Source: Streptomyces sp. NRRL F-525 (GTDB taxonomy: Bacteria > Actinomycetota > Actinomycetes > Streptomycetales > Streptomycetaceae). Taken from it: 64,000 nt of DNA. Location: assembly GCF_000716605.1 (NCBI RefSeq), contig NZ_JNXE01000030.1, forward strand, positions 62,001-126,000, given 5' to 3'. The notes under the pieces are model-generated. The model worked only from the letters and a program-made list of their open reading frames with translations. It did not search any database and was not told the origin of the DNA. A program made the position numbers and the translations under genes. How positions within the stretch are numbered: the first letter of the stretch is position 1; each line of letters starts with the position of its first letter. Of the stretch, positions 16,301-23,893 are shown one piece after another.

Positions 16301-16909
16301 TCAAGACCCGTCGGGGCAGGACCAGTTCGAGATTCTCATGGTGCGCAGATCGAAGTCGACCTCGATCGATTCCGCCGGGCTGTCGCTCGTCACGCGTACG
16401 CGGACGGTGTGGGCCCCGGCGCTGCGGGCGGCGCCGACGGTGAAGACGGTGGTGGCTTCCACCTGCCCACACGTGGCCGCCAGGTCGTCGGCTCCGTTGC
16501 CTTCGAGAACGACTTCCCGCTTCAGCGCCGGCTGCGTGAAATGTGCGGTCATCAGCTTCCACAGCTTCGACTTCGACGTCGCGTCCCGTGCGGCAAGGGC
16601 ATCCGGCAGAGCCGAATAGTAAGTCAGCAGTTTCTCCTGGGCCGCCGATGTTCTGGAGTCCTCCTCGTGGTGGGAGGGATTCTCCGCCGATCGGTCCGTG
16701 CCCACGGAATTCCAGAAGGCGCCCGCACCGATCGCTGTCACGGCAATCGCCGCGACGGCGGCGGAACGGGTACGGCGTTGACGGCGTCGGACGCTTCTGC
16801 GACGCAACCCCGGTGCGGACAGCGGCCGGTCGACCCGAACGCTCTCCAACTGGGCGATGCTCTCGGCGAGCCAGACAGGACGCTGGTACTCATCCGACTC
16901 ATCCGACAT
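16301..16909 (-). CDS. Membrane protein encoded with ECF sigma factor (putative anti-sigma)
   Basis: 202 residues. A cytoplasmic N-terminus (MSDESDEYQRPVWLAESIAQLESV) precedes a basic stretch (RRRSVRRRQRRTRS), one TM helix (AAVAAIAVTAIGAGAFW) and a ~120-residue extracytoplasmic domain with two Cys (ATCGQVEATT; NWSCPDGS). Its start lies inside the end of the ECF sigma gene (11-nt overlap), so the two are translationally coupled. This arrangement suggests an anti-sigma or sensory partner, though no zinc-binding HxxxCxxC anti-sigma motif is present. The start chosen is ATG 16909, the first Met of the conserved-looking acidic N-terminus. Confidence 0.75.
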   Translation of the reverse strand: MSDESDEYQRPVWLAESIAQLESVRVDRPLSAPGLRRRSVRRRQRRTRSAAVAAIAVTAIGAGAFWNSVGTDRSAENPSHHEEDSRTSAAQEKLLTYYSALPDALAARDATSKSKLWKLMTAHFTQPALKREVVLEGNGADDLAATCGQVEATTVFTVGAARSAGAHTVRVRVTSDSPAESIEVDFDLRTMRISNWSCPDGS

Positions 16910-17369
16910 GGTCCACCTCCTGGTCCGGCAGGGAGGAGAAATGACGGGCGAGCGACAGGCGCCCACGGACCAGCCACACCCTGATGCTCCCGGCCGGCCA
17001 GCCCGTCTCGGCGCTTATCTGCTCGACGCTGAGATCGCACAAGTGGTGGAGCACAACGACACTTCTGTGCTTCTGCGGAAGCGTGCGAAGTGCGTCGACG
17101 AGAGCGACACGTTCGGGGGACGGGCCTTCGACGGAGCGCTGTTCGTGATGACGCTGCATGAGCTGCACACCGCGCCGCACCCGCCGGAAGCCGGATACGG
17201 CGAGCCGCCAGGCCGTGGTGCGGATCCACGCCTCCTGCACGACATCCTGAGCCTCCGGCAGATCGCCGGTCATCGCGCAGAGCTGCCGAACGAGCCTGGG
17301 GTAGGCCAGTGCGTAGAACTCATCGAACTCCTCTTCCGCCGCGCCTCTCGCCACTCGTCCGCCATTCAT
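16899..17369 (-). CDS. ECF-type RNA polymerase sigma factor, apparently missing part of region 2
   Basis: 156 residues, SigE-like ECF group. Region 2 begins normally (EEFDEFYALAYPRLVRQLCAMTGDLPEAQDVVQEA) and region 4 is complete (LRTLPQKHRSVVVLHHLCDLSVEQISAETGWPAGSIRVWLVRGRLSLARHF). Between them, VVQEA joins directly to WIRTTAWRLAVSGFRRVRRG. In related factors VVQEA(F/Y)VRAW...PEAW is ~15-20 residues longer, carrying regions 2.3-2.4 that melt and read the -10 element. Total length is about 20 residues under the family norm. Promoter recognition may therefore be impaired. It is upstream of, and overlaps, its membrane partner gene. Confidence 0.85.
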   Translation of the reverse strand: MNGGRVARGAAEEEFDEFYALAYPRLVRQLCAMTGDLPEAQDVVQEAWIRTTAWRLAVSGFRRVRRGVQLMQRHHEQRSVEGPSPERVALVDALRTLPQKHRSVVVLHHLCDLSVEQISAETGWPAGSIRVWLVRGRLSLARHFSSLPDQEVDHVG

Positions 17370-17539
17370 TTCCGTCCACAGAACGGCCAGGGGTCCTCTA
17401 TGGGGGAAGTACGAACGGGCGCTGATCCTCCGCTACAGCGACTCTCCGTGATCTGGGTCACCGCATCCGGGTGTCGCGTCCGGGCCCCCGTGCTGCGTAG
17501 TCCACCTGTCCAAGTCGCACCGACAGCAGAGGAACTCTC

Positions 17540-17830
17540 ATGCGCCATGCAGCACCCCGTAAGCCGGGCAGGATGGGAACGACGTTCAGGACCGCAGCGG
17601 TCAGCGCGTTGGCGCTCGGCGGTCTGACGGTGGCGGCGGGGTCGCAGGTCCACGCGGCCACGGCGACCTCGCACTCCACGACGGACCACTCCGCGCGCAC
17701 ACAGAAGCAGAAGGCCGAGGCGGTCGCCGACGCGGCCAAGGGGCAGGTTTCCCGGCCGGTGACGGACCCCGAAGCGGTGCGCATCCTCAAGATGAAGACG
17801 ATCGCGATGGCTCACGCGCCGAAGGGCTGA
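17540..17830 (+). CDS. Small secreted protein
   Basis: 96 residues. N-terminus MRHAAPRKPGRMGTTFRTAAV leads to a signal peptide ending ALGGLTVAAGSQVHAATA. The ~50-residue mature part is basic and cysteine-free (HSARTQKQKAEAVADAAKGQVSRPVTDPEAVRILKMKTIAMAHAPKG), probably largely helical. ATG 17540 follows AGAGGAAC; ATG 17573 (MGTTFRT) is an alternative. No family recognised. Confidence 0.6.
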   Translation: MRHAAPRKPGRMGTTFRTAAVSALALGGLTVAAGSQVHAATATSHSTTDHSARTQKQKAEAVADAAKGQVSRPVTDPEAVRILKMKTIAMAHAPKG

Positions 17831-17851
17831 TCAGCCGCGTGTCGTTCTGAG

Positions 17852-17886
17852 AAAGTGTGACACTTTTGCGGGAAGTGTCACACTTT
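17852..17886. repeat. Nested palindrome: perfect 14-bp inverted repeat, each arm itself palindromic
   Basis: AAAGTGTGACACTT (17852-17865), 7-nt spacer TTGCGGG, AAGTGTCACACTTT (17873-17886). Each arm contains a 13-nt self-dyad (AAGTGT-G-ACACTT). The right arm overlaps the stop codon of the DUF397 gene at 17878. It could be a factor-independent terminator or a double operator for the adjacent XRE regulator. Confidence 0.7.
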
Positions 17887-18075
17887 TTCGATGTGGGTGG
17901 CTGCGGGGAGGGAGGATTGGAAGGCTCTCCAGGTGGTGGGGTGGAGCTGGAGGGAGGGGCCGTTGGGGTTCTTGGAGTCGCGTATGGAAACGGTGGTGGG
18001 GATGTTGGTGGCTACCTCGACACACTCGGACTTGTCGTTGCTGTAGCTGGACTTGCGGTACTCGAATGTGGGCAT
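17878..18075 (-). CDS. DUF397 domain protein
   Basis: 65 residues, the typical small DUF397 protein: EYRKSSYSNDKSECVEVA ... VSIRDSKNPNGPSLQLHPTTWRAFQSSL. In Streptomyces these are encoded beside WhiJ-type XRE regulators and act with them, possibly as antitoxin-like or modulating partners. It starts 3 nt after the XRE gene stop on the same strand, so it is in one operon with it. Confidence 0.92.
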   Translation of the reverse strand: MPTFEYRKSSYSNDKSECVEVATNIPTTVSIRDSKNPNGPSLQLHPTTWRAFQSSLPAATHIEKV

Positions 18076-18078
18076 GGT

Positions 18079-18963
18079 TCACAGTCTCTTGCGCAGCTCG
18101 TGGAGGAAGGAAATGGATTCCCGTTCGCTGAGGGAGCGTTCGGTGATCGTCTCGAACAACTCATCGTAGGCGGCTGCGAATTCGCCGCCCTCCACCCAGC
18201 GCTCGACGAACGGCGCCTCCACGTAGACGACATCCATGGCGCCGGGCTCGGCAAACGACATGATGTTGAACGAACCGGTCAGACCTGGGTGTGTACCGGC
18301 GTCGAACGGGAAGACCCGGAGGCTGATGTTCGACTGATCGGCCGCCTTGATCAGCCCGTCGAGTTGGCTGATGGCTGTGGCCGCGCCGCCGGGAAAGTTG
18401 CGGAGGGTCGCCTCGTAGATCACCGTTCGGAGCGACAACGGAGGGTCGTCGGACAGGCGGCCTTGTCGGGTGAGCCGCGCCGCGATGAACTTTTCGTCGG
18501 CCTGGGAGCCTCTGATGGTCACCGTGGCCGGCGGTTCAGTCCTCAACGCCCTTACGTACTCGGGTGTTTGGAGGAGTCCGGGGATGAACGCGGGTTGCCA
18601 CGCCTTGATGGCCGTCGCCGCGCTCTCCAGCGCGACGTACTCCTGCATGACGCCTGGGATGTCGAAGTCGTCCCACCAGCCTTTGGCCTTGCGGCGCTCG
18701 CGGTCGATCCTGGCCAGTTCGAGAAGCCCGCCGACAACGCTGGGATCGCGAACGCCGTACAACTCGCACAGCGCCCGGAGGTCGGGGTCGCGCATGGGAA
18801 CCCAACCGCCCTCCATCTTCGCGACCTTGGTCGTGGATGCGGTGAGTGCCTTGCCCGCCTGGGTCTGGTTGAGGCCGGCCGCCGTGCGCAACTTGGTGAG
18901 TTCACCGCCGAGTCGGCGTCCCAGGACGGTCGATGTGCTGTGGCCCTGCGTCGGCGATGTCAC
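18079..18963 (-). CDS. WhiJ-type XRE regulator with DUF5753 domain
   Basis: 294 residues. The N-terminal helix-turn-helix (residues ~13-70) reads LGGELTKLRTAAGLNQTQAGKALTASTTKVAKMEGG. The C-terminal ~180 residues form the DUF5753 domain (AWQPAFIPGLLQTPEYVRAL ... VFPFDAGTHPGLTGSFNIMSF). It is encoded with DUF397 downstream and a divergent GHKL ATPase 197 nt upstream, the classic WhiJ/AbaA arrangement linked to control of development and antibiotic production in S. coelicolor. It probably autoregulates from the intergenic region 18964-19160. Confidence 0.93.
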   Translation of the reverse strand: MTSPTQGHSTSTVLGRRLGGELTKLRTAAGLNQTQAGKALTASTTKVAKMEGGWVPMRDPDLRALCELYGVRDPSVVGGLLELARIDRERRKAKGWWDDFDIPGVMQEYVALESAATAIKAWQPAFIPGLLQTPEYVRALRTEPPATVTIRGSQADEKFIAARLTRQGRLSDDPPLSLRTVIYEATLRNFPGGAATAISQLDGLIKAADQSNISLRVFPFDAGTHPGLTGSFNIMSFAEPGAMDVVYVEAPFVERWVEGGEFAAAYDELFETITERSLSERESISFLHELRKRL

Positions 18964-19160
18964 GTAGGTACCCCCTCAGACGTGTGCGTGTGATCAGTCT
19001 GGCGCGGTGCCACGCGGCATCGCAAACACCCTTCGGGGGAATTCCTCCGAGAGTTACTTGCGTGAAATGCCGAGCCGCCTCTACCGTCGGTCACGAACCG
19101 ATCGCAGAGCGGCGCCAGTTGATGCATGGCGCAGCTCGCCCCTGCCCGGAGGTGAGCGAC

Positions 19161-19619
19161 ATGGTCGCCCCCGAAGCCCCCCTCCATCACGACCGCCTCG
19201 ACTGCACCCCGCTCCCCAAGAGCGTCACCCTCGCCCGCCGCCGAGCCCACCGGCTGCTCACCGAGTGGGGTCACCTCGAACTCGCCGCGGACACCGCCCT
19301 GTTGGTCTCGGAGCTGGGCGGCAACGCCGTACTGCACGGGTGCCTGCGCGACCGACTCTTCCGCGTCGAACTCACCCTCACCGAACGCGCCGTACGCATC
19401 GCGGTGTCCGACCCGAGGGGCGAGTTACGGCCGAGCCTCCGCGAGCCCACCGAGGACGACATGTTCGGGCGTGGCCTGCTGATCGTCGGTCAGATCGCGG
19501 ACCGTTGGGGCGTGCGCGAGCTCACCGTGGGCAAGTCGGTGTGGTGCGAGTTGGACGTCGTACGGCGGGACTCACAAGACCCGCTCCATGCAGACCAGTT
19601 GATCCCGCTCGTCCCATGA
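19161..19619 (+). CDS. ATP-binding (RsbW/HATPase_c-like) regulatory protein
   Basis: 152 residues, single GHKL ATPase domain. The N box is LLVSELGGNAVLHG (variant, GGNAVLHG for the usual TNAVRHG), and the G1-like and G2 motifs are VSDPRGELRP and MFGRGLLIVGQIADRWGV. ATG 19161 follows GGAGGTGAGCGAC. Such proteins act as anti-sigma-type kinases or regulatory partners of WhiJ-family proteins in Streptomyces. Divergent from the XRE gene. The last 48 nt overlap the convergent acetyltransferase gene. Confidence 0.88.
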   Translation: MVAPEAPLHHDRLDCTPLPKSVTLARRRAHRLLTEWGHLELAADTALLVSELGGNAVLHGCLRDRLFRVELTLTERAVRIAVSDPRGELRPSLREPTEDDMFGRGLLIVGQIADRWGVRELTVGKSVWCELDVVRRDSQDPLHADQLIPLVP

Positions 19620-20072
19620 CTCGGTGACCGTGAAGCCGAGCCGTTCGTACAACGCGATCGCCCCGGTCCGCCAACTCCACACCGACAACCGCACGGCGCC
19701 CGCGCCGCTTTCCGCAGCCTGCGCGAGCGCGTCACCGAGCAGAGCCGAGGCAACGCCCCGGCCCCGGAACGCCGGTTCCGCCCAGAGCCTCTTGATCTCC
19801 GACCGCCCGTCGACGGGAGCGGTAACCACCAGGCAGCCCACGGCGGCGTCCCCGCTCACTGCCACCAGCACGACATCGTCGACGAACGCGGTCCGCGGGT
19901 CCGAGATCTCCGCCCGGTACCGGCCCGGCAGCGCGTCCACGTCGGCGACGGGCTTCCCCTTCTCGGTCTCCGTCCGCAGGTGGTAGGCCGCCAGCAACGC
20001 GCCCAGCCCGTCCTCGGCGGAGAGGGTCCGGCCGGGCCGACGAACGATGGAGACCTCGCGCTGATCAGTCAT
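19572..20072 (-). CDS. GNAT-family N-acetyltransferase
   Basis: 166 residues. Motif A (acetyl-CoA pyrophosphate loop) is KRLWAEPAFRGRGVASALLGDALAQA, and motif B is SVWSWRTGAIALYERLGFTVTESW, typical of GNAT enzymes. The substrate amine cannot be deduced. Its 3' end overlaps the ATPase gene on the opposite strand by 48 nt, which could give antisense coupling. Confidence 0.9.
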   Translation of the reverse strand: MTDQREVSIVRRPGRTLSAEDGLGALLAAYHLRTETEKGKPVADVDALPGRYRAEISDPRTAFVDDVVLVAVSGDAAVGCLVVTAPVDGRSEIKRLWAEPAFRGRGVASALLGDALAQAAESGAGAVRLSVWSWRTGAIALYERLGFTVTESWDERDQLVCMERVL

Positions 20073-20209
20073 GACGCCAGTATCTGTCGTGATCTGTCAT
20101 GTCGATCGTCGCGCCTCGATAATCTGACGTCCTGACGACGGGTCAACGCATGCCCGGCGAGTGTTCCCGAAGGGGATCGGCCCCTCGGGTGCGGCTACGG
20201 AGGAAACGT

Positions 20210-20389
20210 ATGGGCGCCGGATACATAGTCATCCCGCTGTTCTTCTATGTGACACTGTGCGCACTGCTGTGCGTGAAAATCGCGGATAAGAACTCCTGGA
20301 AAACGGGGTTACTGTTCGCGGTGCCCCTCATATTCCTGCCCACTGCCTTCTTCGTGATTGTCGGCATGCATGAGTTCGGTGCGCTGTAG
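20210..20389 (+). CDS. Small membrane protein A of coupled pair
   Basis: 59 residues with two hydrophobic segments (YIVIPLFFYVTLCALLCV; TGLLFAVPLIFLPTAFFVIVGM) separated by a short KIADKNSWK loop. ATG 20210 follows a strong site (GGAGGAAACGT). The stop codon TAG at 20387 shares its G with the GTG start of the next gene, implying translational coupling. No family recognised. Confidence 0.65.
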   Translation: MGAGYIVIPLFFYVTLCALLCVKIADKNSWKTGLLFAVPLIFLPTAFFVIVGMHEFGAL

Positions 20390-20685
20390 TGGAGATCCTC
20401 ATCGCCACGCTGACGTTCGTATTCCTGTGCGCCGCTTACGCATGGCCGGTGATCCCGCTGGTCATCTACCCGATGAACCGATGGCGTGGGCTGTGGGCGG
20501 CCCTCTACTGTTGCGCCGTCGGAGTGGTGTTCGGCAGCGGGTCATTTTTCTCGAAATTCCATATCGCGGAATTCTTCGAAACGGCCGTATTCACCTCCGT
20601 TGTTCGAGCGGTCGCCGAAGCCGCGGGCCTCCTGGAGAAACCGCGCATCGCGTGGCGGAAACGGCACCCGGTACCAGTGGAGTGA
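20389..20685 (+). CDS. Small membrane protein B of coupled pair
   Basis: 98 residues starting at GTG 20389, overlapping the preceding stop by 1 nt. Two clear hydrophobic helices (ILIATLTFVFLCAAYAWPVIPLVIY; LWAALYCCAVGVVFGSGSFF) are followed by an amphipathic C-terminal region ending in a basic tail (KPRIAWRKRHPVPVE). The sequence is richer in A/T codons than its neighbours. Possibly a two-subunit membrane element; function unknown. Confidence 0.65.
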   Translation: MEILIATLTFVFLCAAYAWPVIPLVIYPMNRWRGLWAALYCCAVGVVFGSGSFFSKFHIAEFFETAVFTSVVRAVAEAAGLLEKPRIAWRKRHPVPVE

Positions 20686-20692
20686 ACGCGGA

Positions 20693-21598
20693 TCAGGCCC
20701 CGAATTCCTCCAGCACTTCCCGCACGGCCCGATGCCCCACCCTCGCCAACACGGGATTCCGCCCGCCCCGGTAGTAGTGCTCCGCCACCAGTCCGAAGCA
20801 CAAGGCCCACCCCCGCCCCCGGGCCCAGACCTCATCCTCGAACTCGCCCGTCTCGCGGAACACTTCACGCGTTCCGGCGGAGAACAGGGCCCACGCGGGC
20901 AGCGCGTCCGCCGCGGGGTCGCCGACCCCGAGGCCGCCGAAGTCGATGACCGCGGTGAGGCGGCCGGCCGTGGTGAGCAGGTTGCCGGGGAGGAGGTCGC
21001 CGTGGAGCCAGACGGGGGCGGCCTCCCACTGGGGGAGGGCGAGGGTGTGCTCCCAGGCCGCAGTCGCTAGGGCCGGGTCGTGGGTGCCGTCGGCGCCCAG
21101 GTCCTCGATCGCCTTGCGGACGTCCGCGTCCTGCGGACCGAGCGGGCCGCCCCGGAAGGACACCGGACCGCCCACCGCGTCCACCTGCCGCAACGCGGCG
21201 ACGAAACGCCCCAACTCGGCTGCCGCGTCGGCGGGTTCGGCCAGCGGCGAATCGTACGCGTCGCCCCCGTCCAGCCAGCCGTACACACCCCACCGCAGCC
21301 CGTACCCCTGCCCCGGCTCACCCATCGCCAGCGGCACCGGTACGGACAGCGGCAAGTGCGGTGCCAGACGCGGCAACCAGCGCTGTTCCGTCTCGATCTG
21401 CCGTGCCCCGCCCGGTAGTCGGGGCAGCCGTACGACCATGTCCTCGCCCAGCAGGCACATCGCGTTGTCGGTCCCGGCCGAGGCGACCCGCGTGACGGCC
21501 AACCCCGCCCATTCCGGGAACTGTTCGGTGACCAGCCGACGCACCAGCTCCGCGTCGATGTCGAGTTCGTCAGCGTGCATCCTGGCGCTGGCGGACAT
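20693..21598 (-). CDS. Aminoglycoside/choline phosphotransferase-family protein
   Basis: 301 residues, APH fold. The N-lobe reads VASAGTDNAMCLLGEDMVVRLPR. The catalytic loop is VWLHGDLLPGNLL (HGDxxxxN), and the metal-binding motif is LTAVIDFGGLGVGDPAAD. Family members phosphorylate aminoglycosides, homoserine, fructosamine or other small molecules; the W(L)YGWLDGGDAYD segment resembles enzymes annotated as aminoglycoside phosphotransferases of unproven substrate. ATG 21598 follows GGAG; ATG 21580 is an alternative. Confidence 0.88.
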   Translation of the reverse strand: MSASARMHADELDIDAELVRRLVTEQFPEWAGLAVTRVASAGTDNAMCLLGEDMVVRLPRLPGGARQIETEQRWLPRLAPHLPLSVPVPLAMGEPGQGYGLRWGVYGWLDGGDAYDSPLAEPADAAAELGRFVAALRQVDAVGGPVSFRGGPLGPQDADVRKAIEDLGADGTHDPALATAAWEHTLALPQWEAAPVWLHGDLLPGNLLTTAGRLTAVIDFGGLGVGDPAADALPAWALFSAGTREVFRETGEFEDEVWARGRGWALCFGLVAEHYYRGGRNPVLARVGHRAVREVLEEFGA

Positions 21599-21702
21599 GG
21601 GTCTCCGGGTCTGTGAGGCGGCACCGGAGCCTAGCCAGCGCCGCCCCGCCGTCGCCACGGCATAACCCCGCCGAACAGCCGACCCCGGGCCCCAGCCTCA
21701 AC

Positions 21703-23346
21703 TCACCCCACGCTCACCGCACTCCACGCCGCCGCCACCGCGGCGTACTCCGAACTCCCCACCCCGTAAAGGTCCTTCGCCGCGTTGAGCGTCGCCGTCC
21801 GCGCCCCCGCGTAGTTCGTCGAGGACGTCATGTAGACCGTCAACGCCCGGTACCAGATGGCCCCGAGCTTGTCCCGGCCGATTCCGCTCACCGAAGAGCC
21901 GTTGCACGTGGGCGAGTTGTAGCTGACGCCGTTGATGGTCTTCGCGCCGCTGCCCTCCGCGAGGAGATACGCGAAGTGGTTGGCGACGCCCGAGGAGTAG
22001 TGCACGTCGAGATTCCCCACCGACGAACTCCAGCAGTCCGCGGAATTCCCGTCCTTGGACGGCTGGTCCATGAACCGCAGCGCCGCCTTGCCGAATCCCG
22101 ACCGGACGATCTTCTCGCCGATCAAGTAGTCACCGAGATCGGAGGAGTTGTTGGCGTACCACTCCACCAGCGTGCCCATGATGTCCGAGGTGGCTTCGTT
22201 GAGCCCGCCGGACTCGCCCGAGTACGTCAGCGCGGCCGTCTTGGACGTCACGCCGTGCGTCATCTCGTGCCCGGCGACATCCAGCGCCACCAGCGGACCG
22301 AGCTGTGTCCCGTCACCGTCGCCGTACGTCATGCAGAAGCAACTGTCGTCCCAGAAGGCGTTGTTGTAGCTGTTGCCGTAGTGGACGCGGTTGTACGAAC
22401 CCTTGCCGTCGCCCGCGATGCCGTTCCGGCCGTGGACGTTCTTGTAGTAGTCCCAGGTCTCGTCCGTGCCGTACTGCGCGTCCACCGCCGCCGTCGAGCG
22501 GTCCGAACTCGCCCCCGTTCCCCAGTGGTTGTCGGCGTCCGTGAACACCGTGGACGGGGCGCGGCTGATGCAGATGCCGAGGATGCACAGGTCGGTCTTG
22601 TTCGCCGCGTCACCGGTGTAAGTCCCGCCGCGCGTCGCGTCCTTGAGCTGATACGTCGACCCCGACAGCGTCGTCTCCAGCGGCACCGTCCCGCTGTACA
22701 GCGACTGCCCGTCACCCGTCGCCGTCTCCACGCTGTCCCAGGCGTCGATCTGGGCGCCGGTACGGGCGTCGGTCAGCACCGTGCGGGCGACCGGGTTTCC
22801 GAGCGAGTCCTTGGCGACCACGTTCGTCCGCCAGGCGAGCTTCGGCGCGCCGTGCAGGGCGTCAACTATCAGCTGGGGCTTGGACGTTACCCCTTTCAGC
22901 ACCTCACCGAGATTCGCCGCCCGCAGCGCGTTCACCGCCAGGTCCGCCGCCTTCGGAGCGGCCACCTTCGGTGCCACGGACGACAGGGATATGGAACTCC
23001 GGGTCGCGCGGTCGGCGCTCCGGTAACTGCCGTTCGGGGCCAGGTGGACGACGAAGTCACCTCCGAGGACCGGGAGTTGACGGTACGTCCGGTCGTAGCG
23101 GACATGCTGGGTGCCGTCCGCGTCGACGATCACGTCACGAACCGACGTGTCCTCCGCGGCCGTAAGACCCAGGCCCGCGGCATGGGCGACCAGCGCCGAC
23201 GCGGCGTTCGCGATCGCGGTGGTCCGGGACGGCCGGTCGGCCGCGTGGGCGGTGGGGGCGAGGGTGGCGGCCAGCAGGGTCGCGGCGCCGGCGGCGACAC
23301 CGGCCGTGGCGAGACGGGAACCTCGAATGTGCCGTGTCCGACTCAT
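21703..23346 (-). CDS. Secreted neutral metalloprotease, M4 (thermolysin) family
   Basis: 547-residue preproprotein. Signal peptide MSRTRHIRGSRLATAGVAAGAATLLAATLAPTAHA; a FTP/PepSY propeptide (~35-215, e.g. HVRYDRTYRQLPVLGGDFVVHLAPNG). The catalytic domain begins near KTDLCILGICISRAP and carries the zinc site VAGHEMTHGVTSKTAALTYSGESGGLNEATSDIMG (HExxH plus the downstream Glu), with the C-terminal proton donor region DVHYSSGVANHFAYLL. It degrades extracellular protein as a nutrient or developmental protease. A perfect 14-bp palindrome lies 69 nt upstream. The upstream extension of the reading frame is not coding. Confidence 0.95.
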   Translation of the reverse strand: MSRTRHIRGSRLATAGVAAGAATLLAATLAPTAHAADRPSRTTAIANAASALVAHAAGLGLTAAEDTSVRDVIVDADGTQHVRYDRTYRQLPVLGGDFVVHLAPNGSYRSADRATRSSISLSSVAPKVAAPKAADLAVNALRAANLGEVLKGVTSKPQLIVDALHGAPKLAWRTNVVAKDSLGNPVARTVLTDARTGAQIDAWDSVETATGDGQSLYSGTVPLETTLSGSTYQLKDATRGGTYTGDAANKTDLCILGICISRAPSTVFTDADNHWGTGASSDRSTAAVDAQYGTDETWDYYKNVHGRNGIAGDGKGSYNRVHYGNSYNNAFWDDSCFCMTYGDGDGTQLGPLVALDVAGHEMTHGVTSKTAALTYSGESGGLNEATSDIMGTLVEWYANNSSDLGDYLIGEKIVRSGFGKAALRFMDQPSKDGNSADCWSSSVGNLDVHYSSGVANHFAYLLAEGSGAKTINGVSYNSPTCNGSSVSGIGRDKLGAIWYRALTVYMTSSTNYAGARTATLNAAKDLYGVGSSEYAAVAAAWSAVSVG

Positions 23347-23414
23347 GGGTCTCCTCAAGAACGCAAGTGGGGGGCGTGGGGGCTGCGTTGATGTTGAATG
23401 AGATTTAAAGGGCC

Positions 23415-23428
23415 CATGACATGTCATG
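23415..23428. promoter_or_regulatory. Perfect palindrome upstream of metalloprotease
   Basis: CATGACATGTCATG, centred in the 123-nt gap between the divergent M4 protease (start 23346) and the gamma-glutamylcyclotransferase gene (start 23470). Position and symmetry suggest an operator; the regulator is not identifiable. Confidence 0.45.
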
Positions 23429-23469
23429 TCCATAGCGCATGCACAGACTTCCGGGCTGAAGGAGACCGA

Positions 23470-23886
23470 GTGACACCCCTCCCCTTCTTCGTCTACGGCA
23501 CCCTCCGCCCCGGCGAGCCCAACCACGACCTCTTCCTGCGCGGCCGCACGGCCTCCGAGGAACGGGCCCGACTCCACGGCGCCGCCCTCTACGACGGCCC
23601 CGGCTACCCGTACGCCGTCGAGGCCGCCGGCTCGGTGATCGTCGGCGAACTCGTCACCGCACGCCCCGAGTCCCACCCCCAACTCCTCCGGGAACTGGAC
23701 CGACTTGAGGACTACGCCCCCGGCGACCCGGCCAGCCTCTACGAACGCGTCGAACGCCGGGTGACCCGCGACGCCGACGGCACGTCCGTCCGTGCCTGGG
23801 TGTACCTCGCCGCCCCCACCGTCACCGCCCGCCTCCGCACCCACGGCAAGCTGATCGAGGGCGGCGACTGGCTCAACCGCCGCTGA
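23470..23886 (+). CDS. Gamma-glutamylcyclotransferase-family protein
   Basis: 138 residues. The N-terminal signature FFVYGTLRPGEPNHDLFLRG is that of the GGCT/AIG2 fold, and the catalytic acidic residue lies in LLRELDRLEDYAPGDP. The C-terminus has VRAWVYLAAPTVTARL. Family members convert gamma-glutamyl compounds to 5-oxoproline or act on related amides; the substrate is not known here. GTG 23470 is supported by AAGGAGACCGA; the frame upstream to 23398 is spurious. Confidence 0.9.
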   Translation: MTPLPFFVYGTLRPGEPNHDLFLRGRTASEERARLHGAALYDGPGYPYAVEAAGSVIVGELVTARPESHPQLLRELDRLEDYAPGDPASLYERVERRVTRDADGTSVRAWVYLAAPTVTARLRTHGKLIEGGDWLNRR

Positions 23887-23893
23887 AGAGGCG

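Noticed and set aside
21613..23391. 592-codon plus-strand frame over the M4 protease
   Set aside because: Antisense shadow of a gene with signal peptide, HExxH and propeptide.
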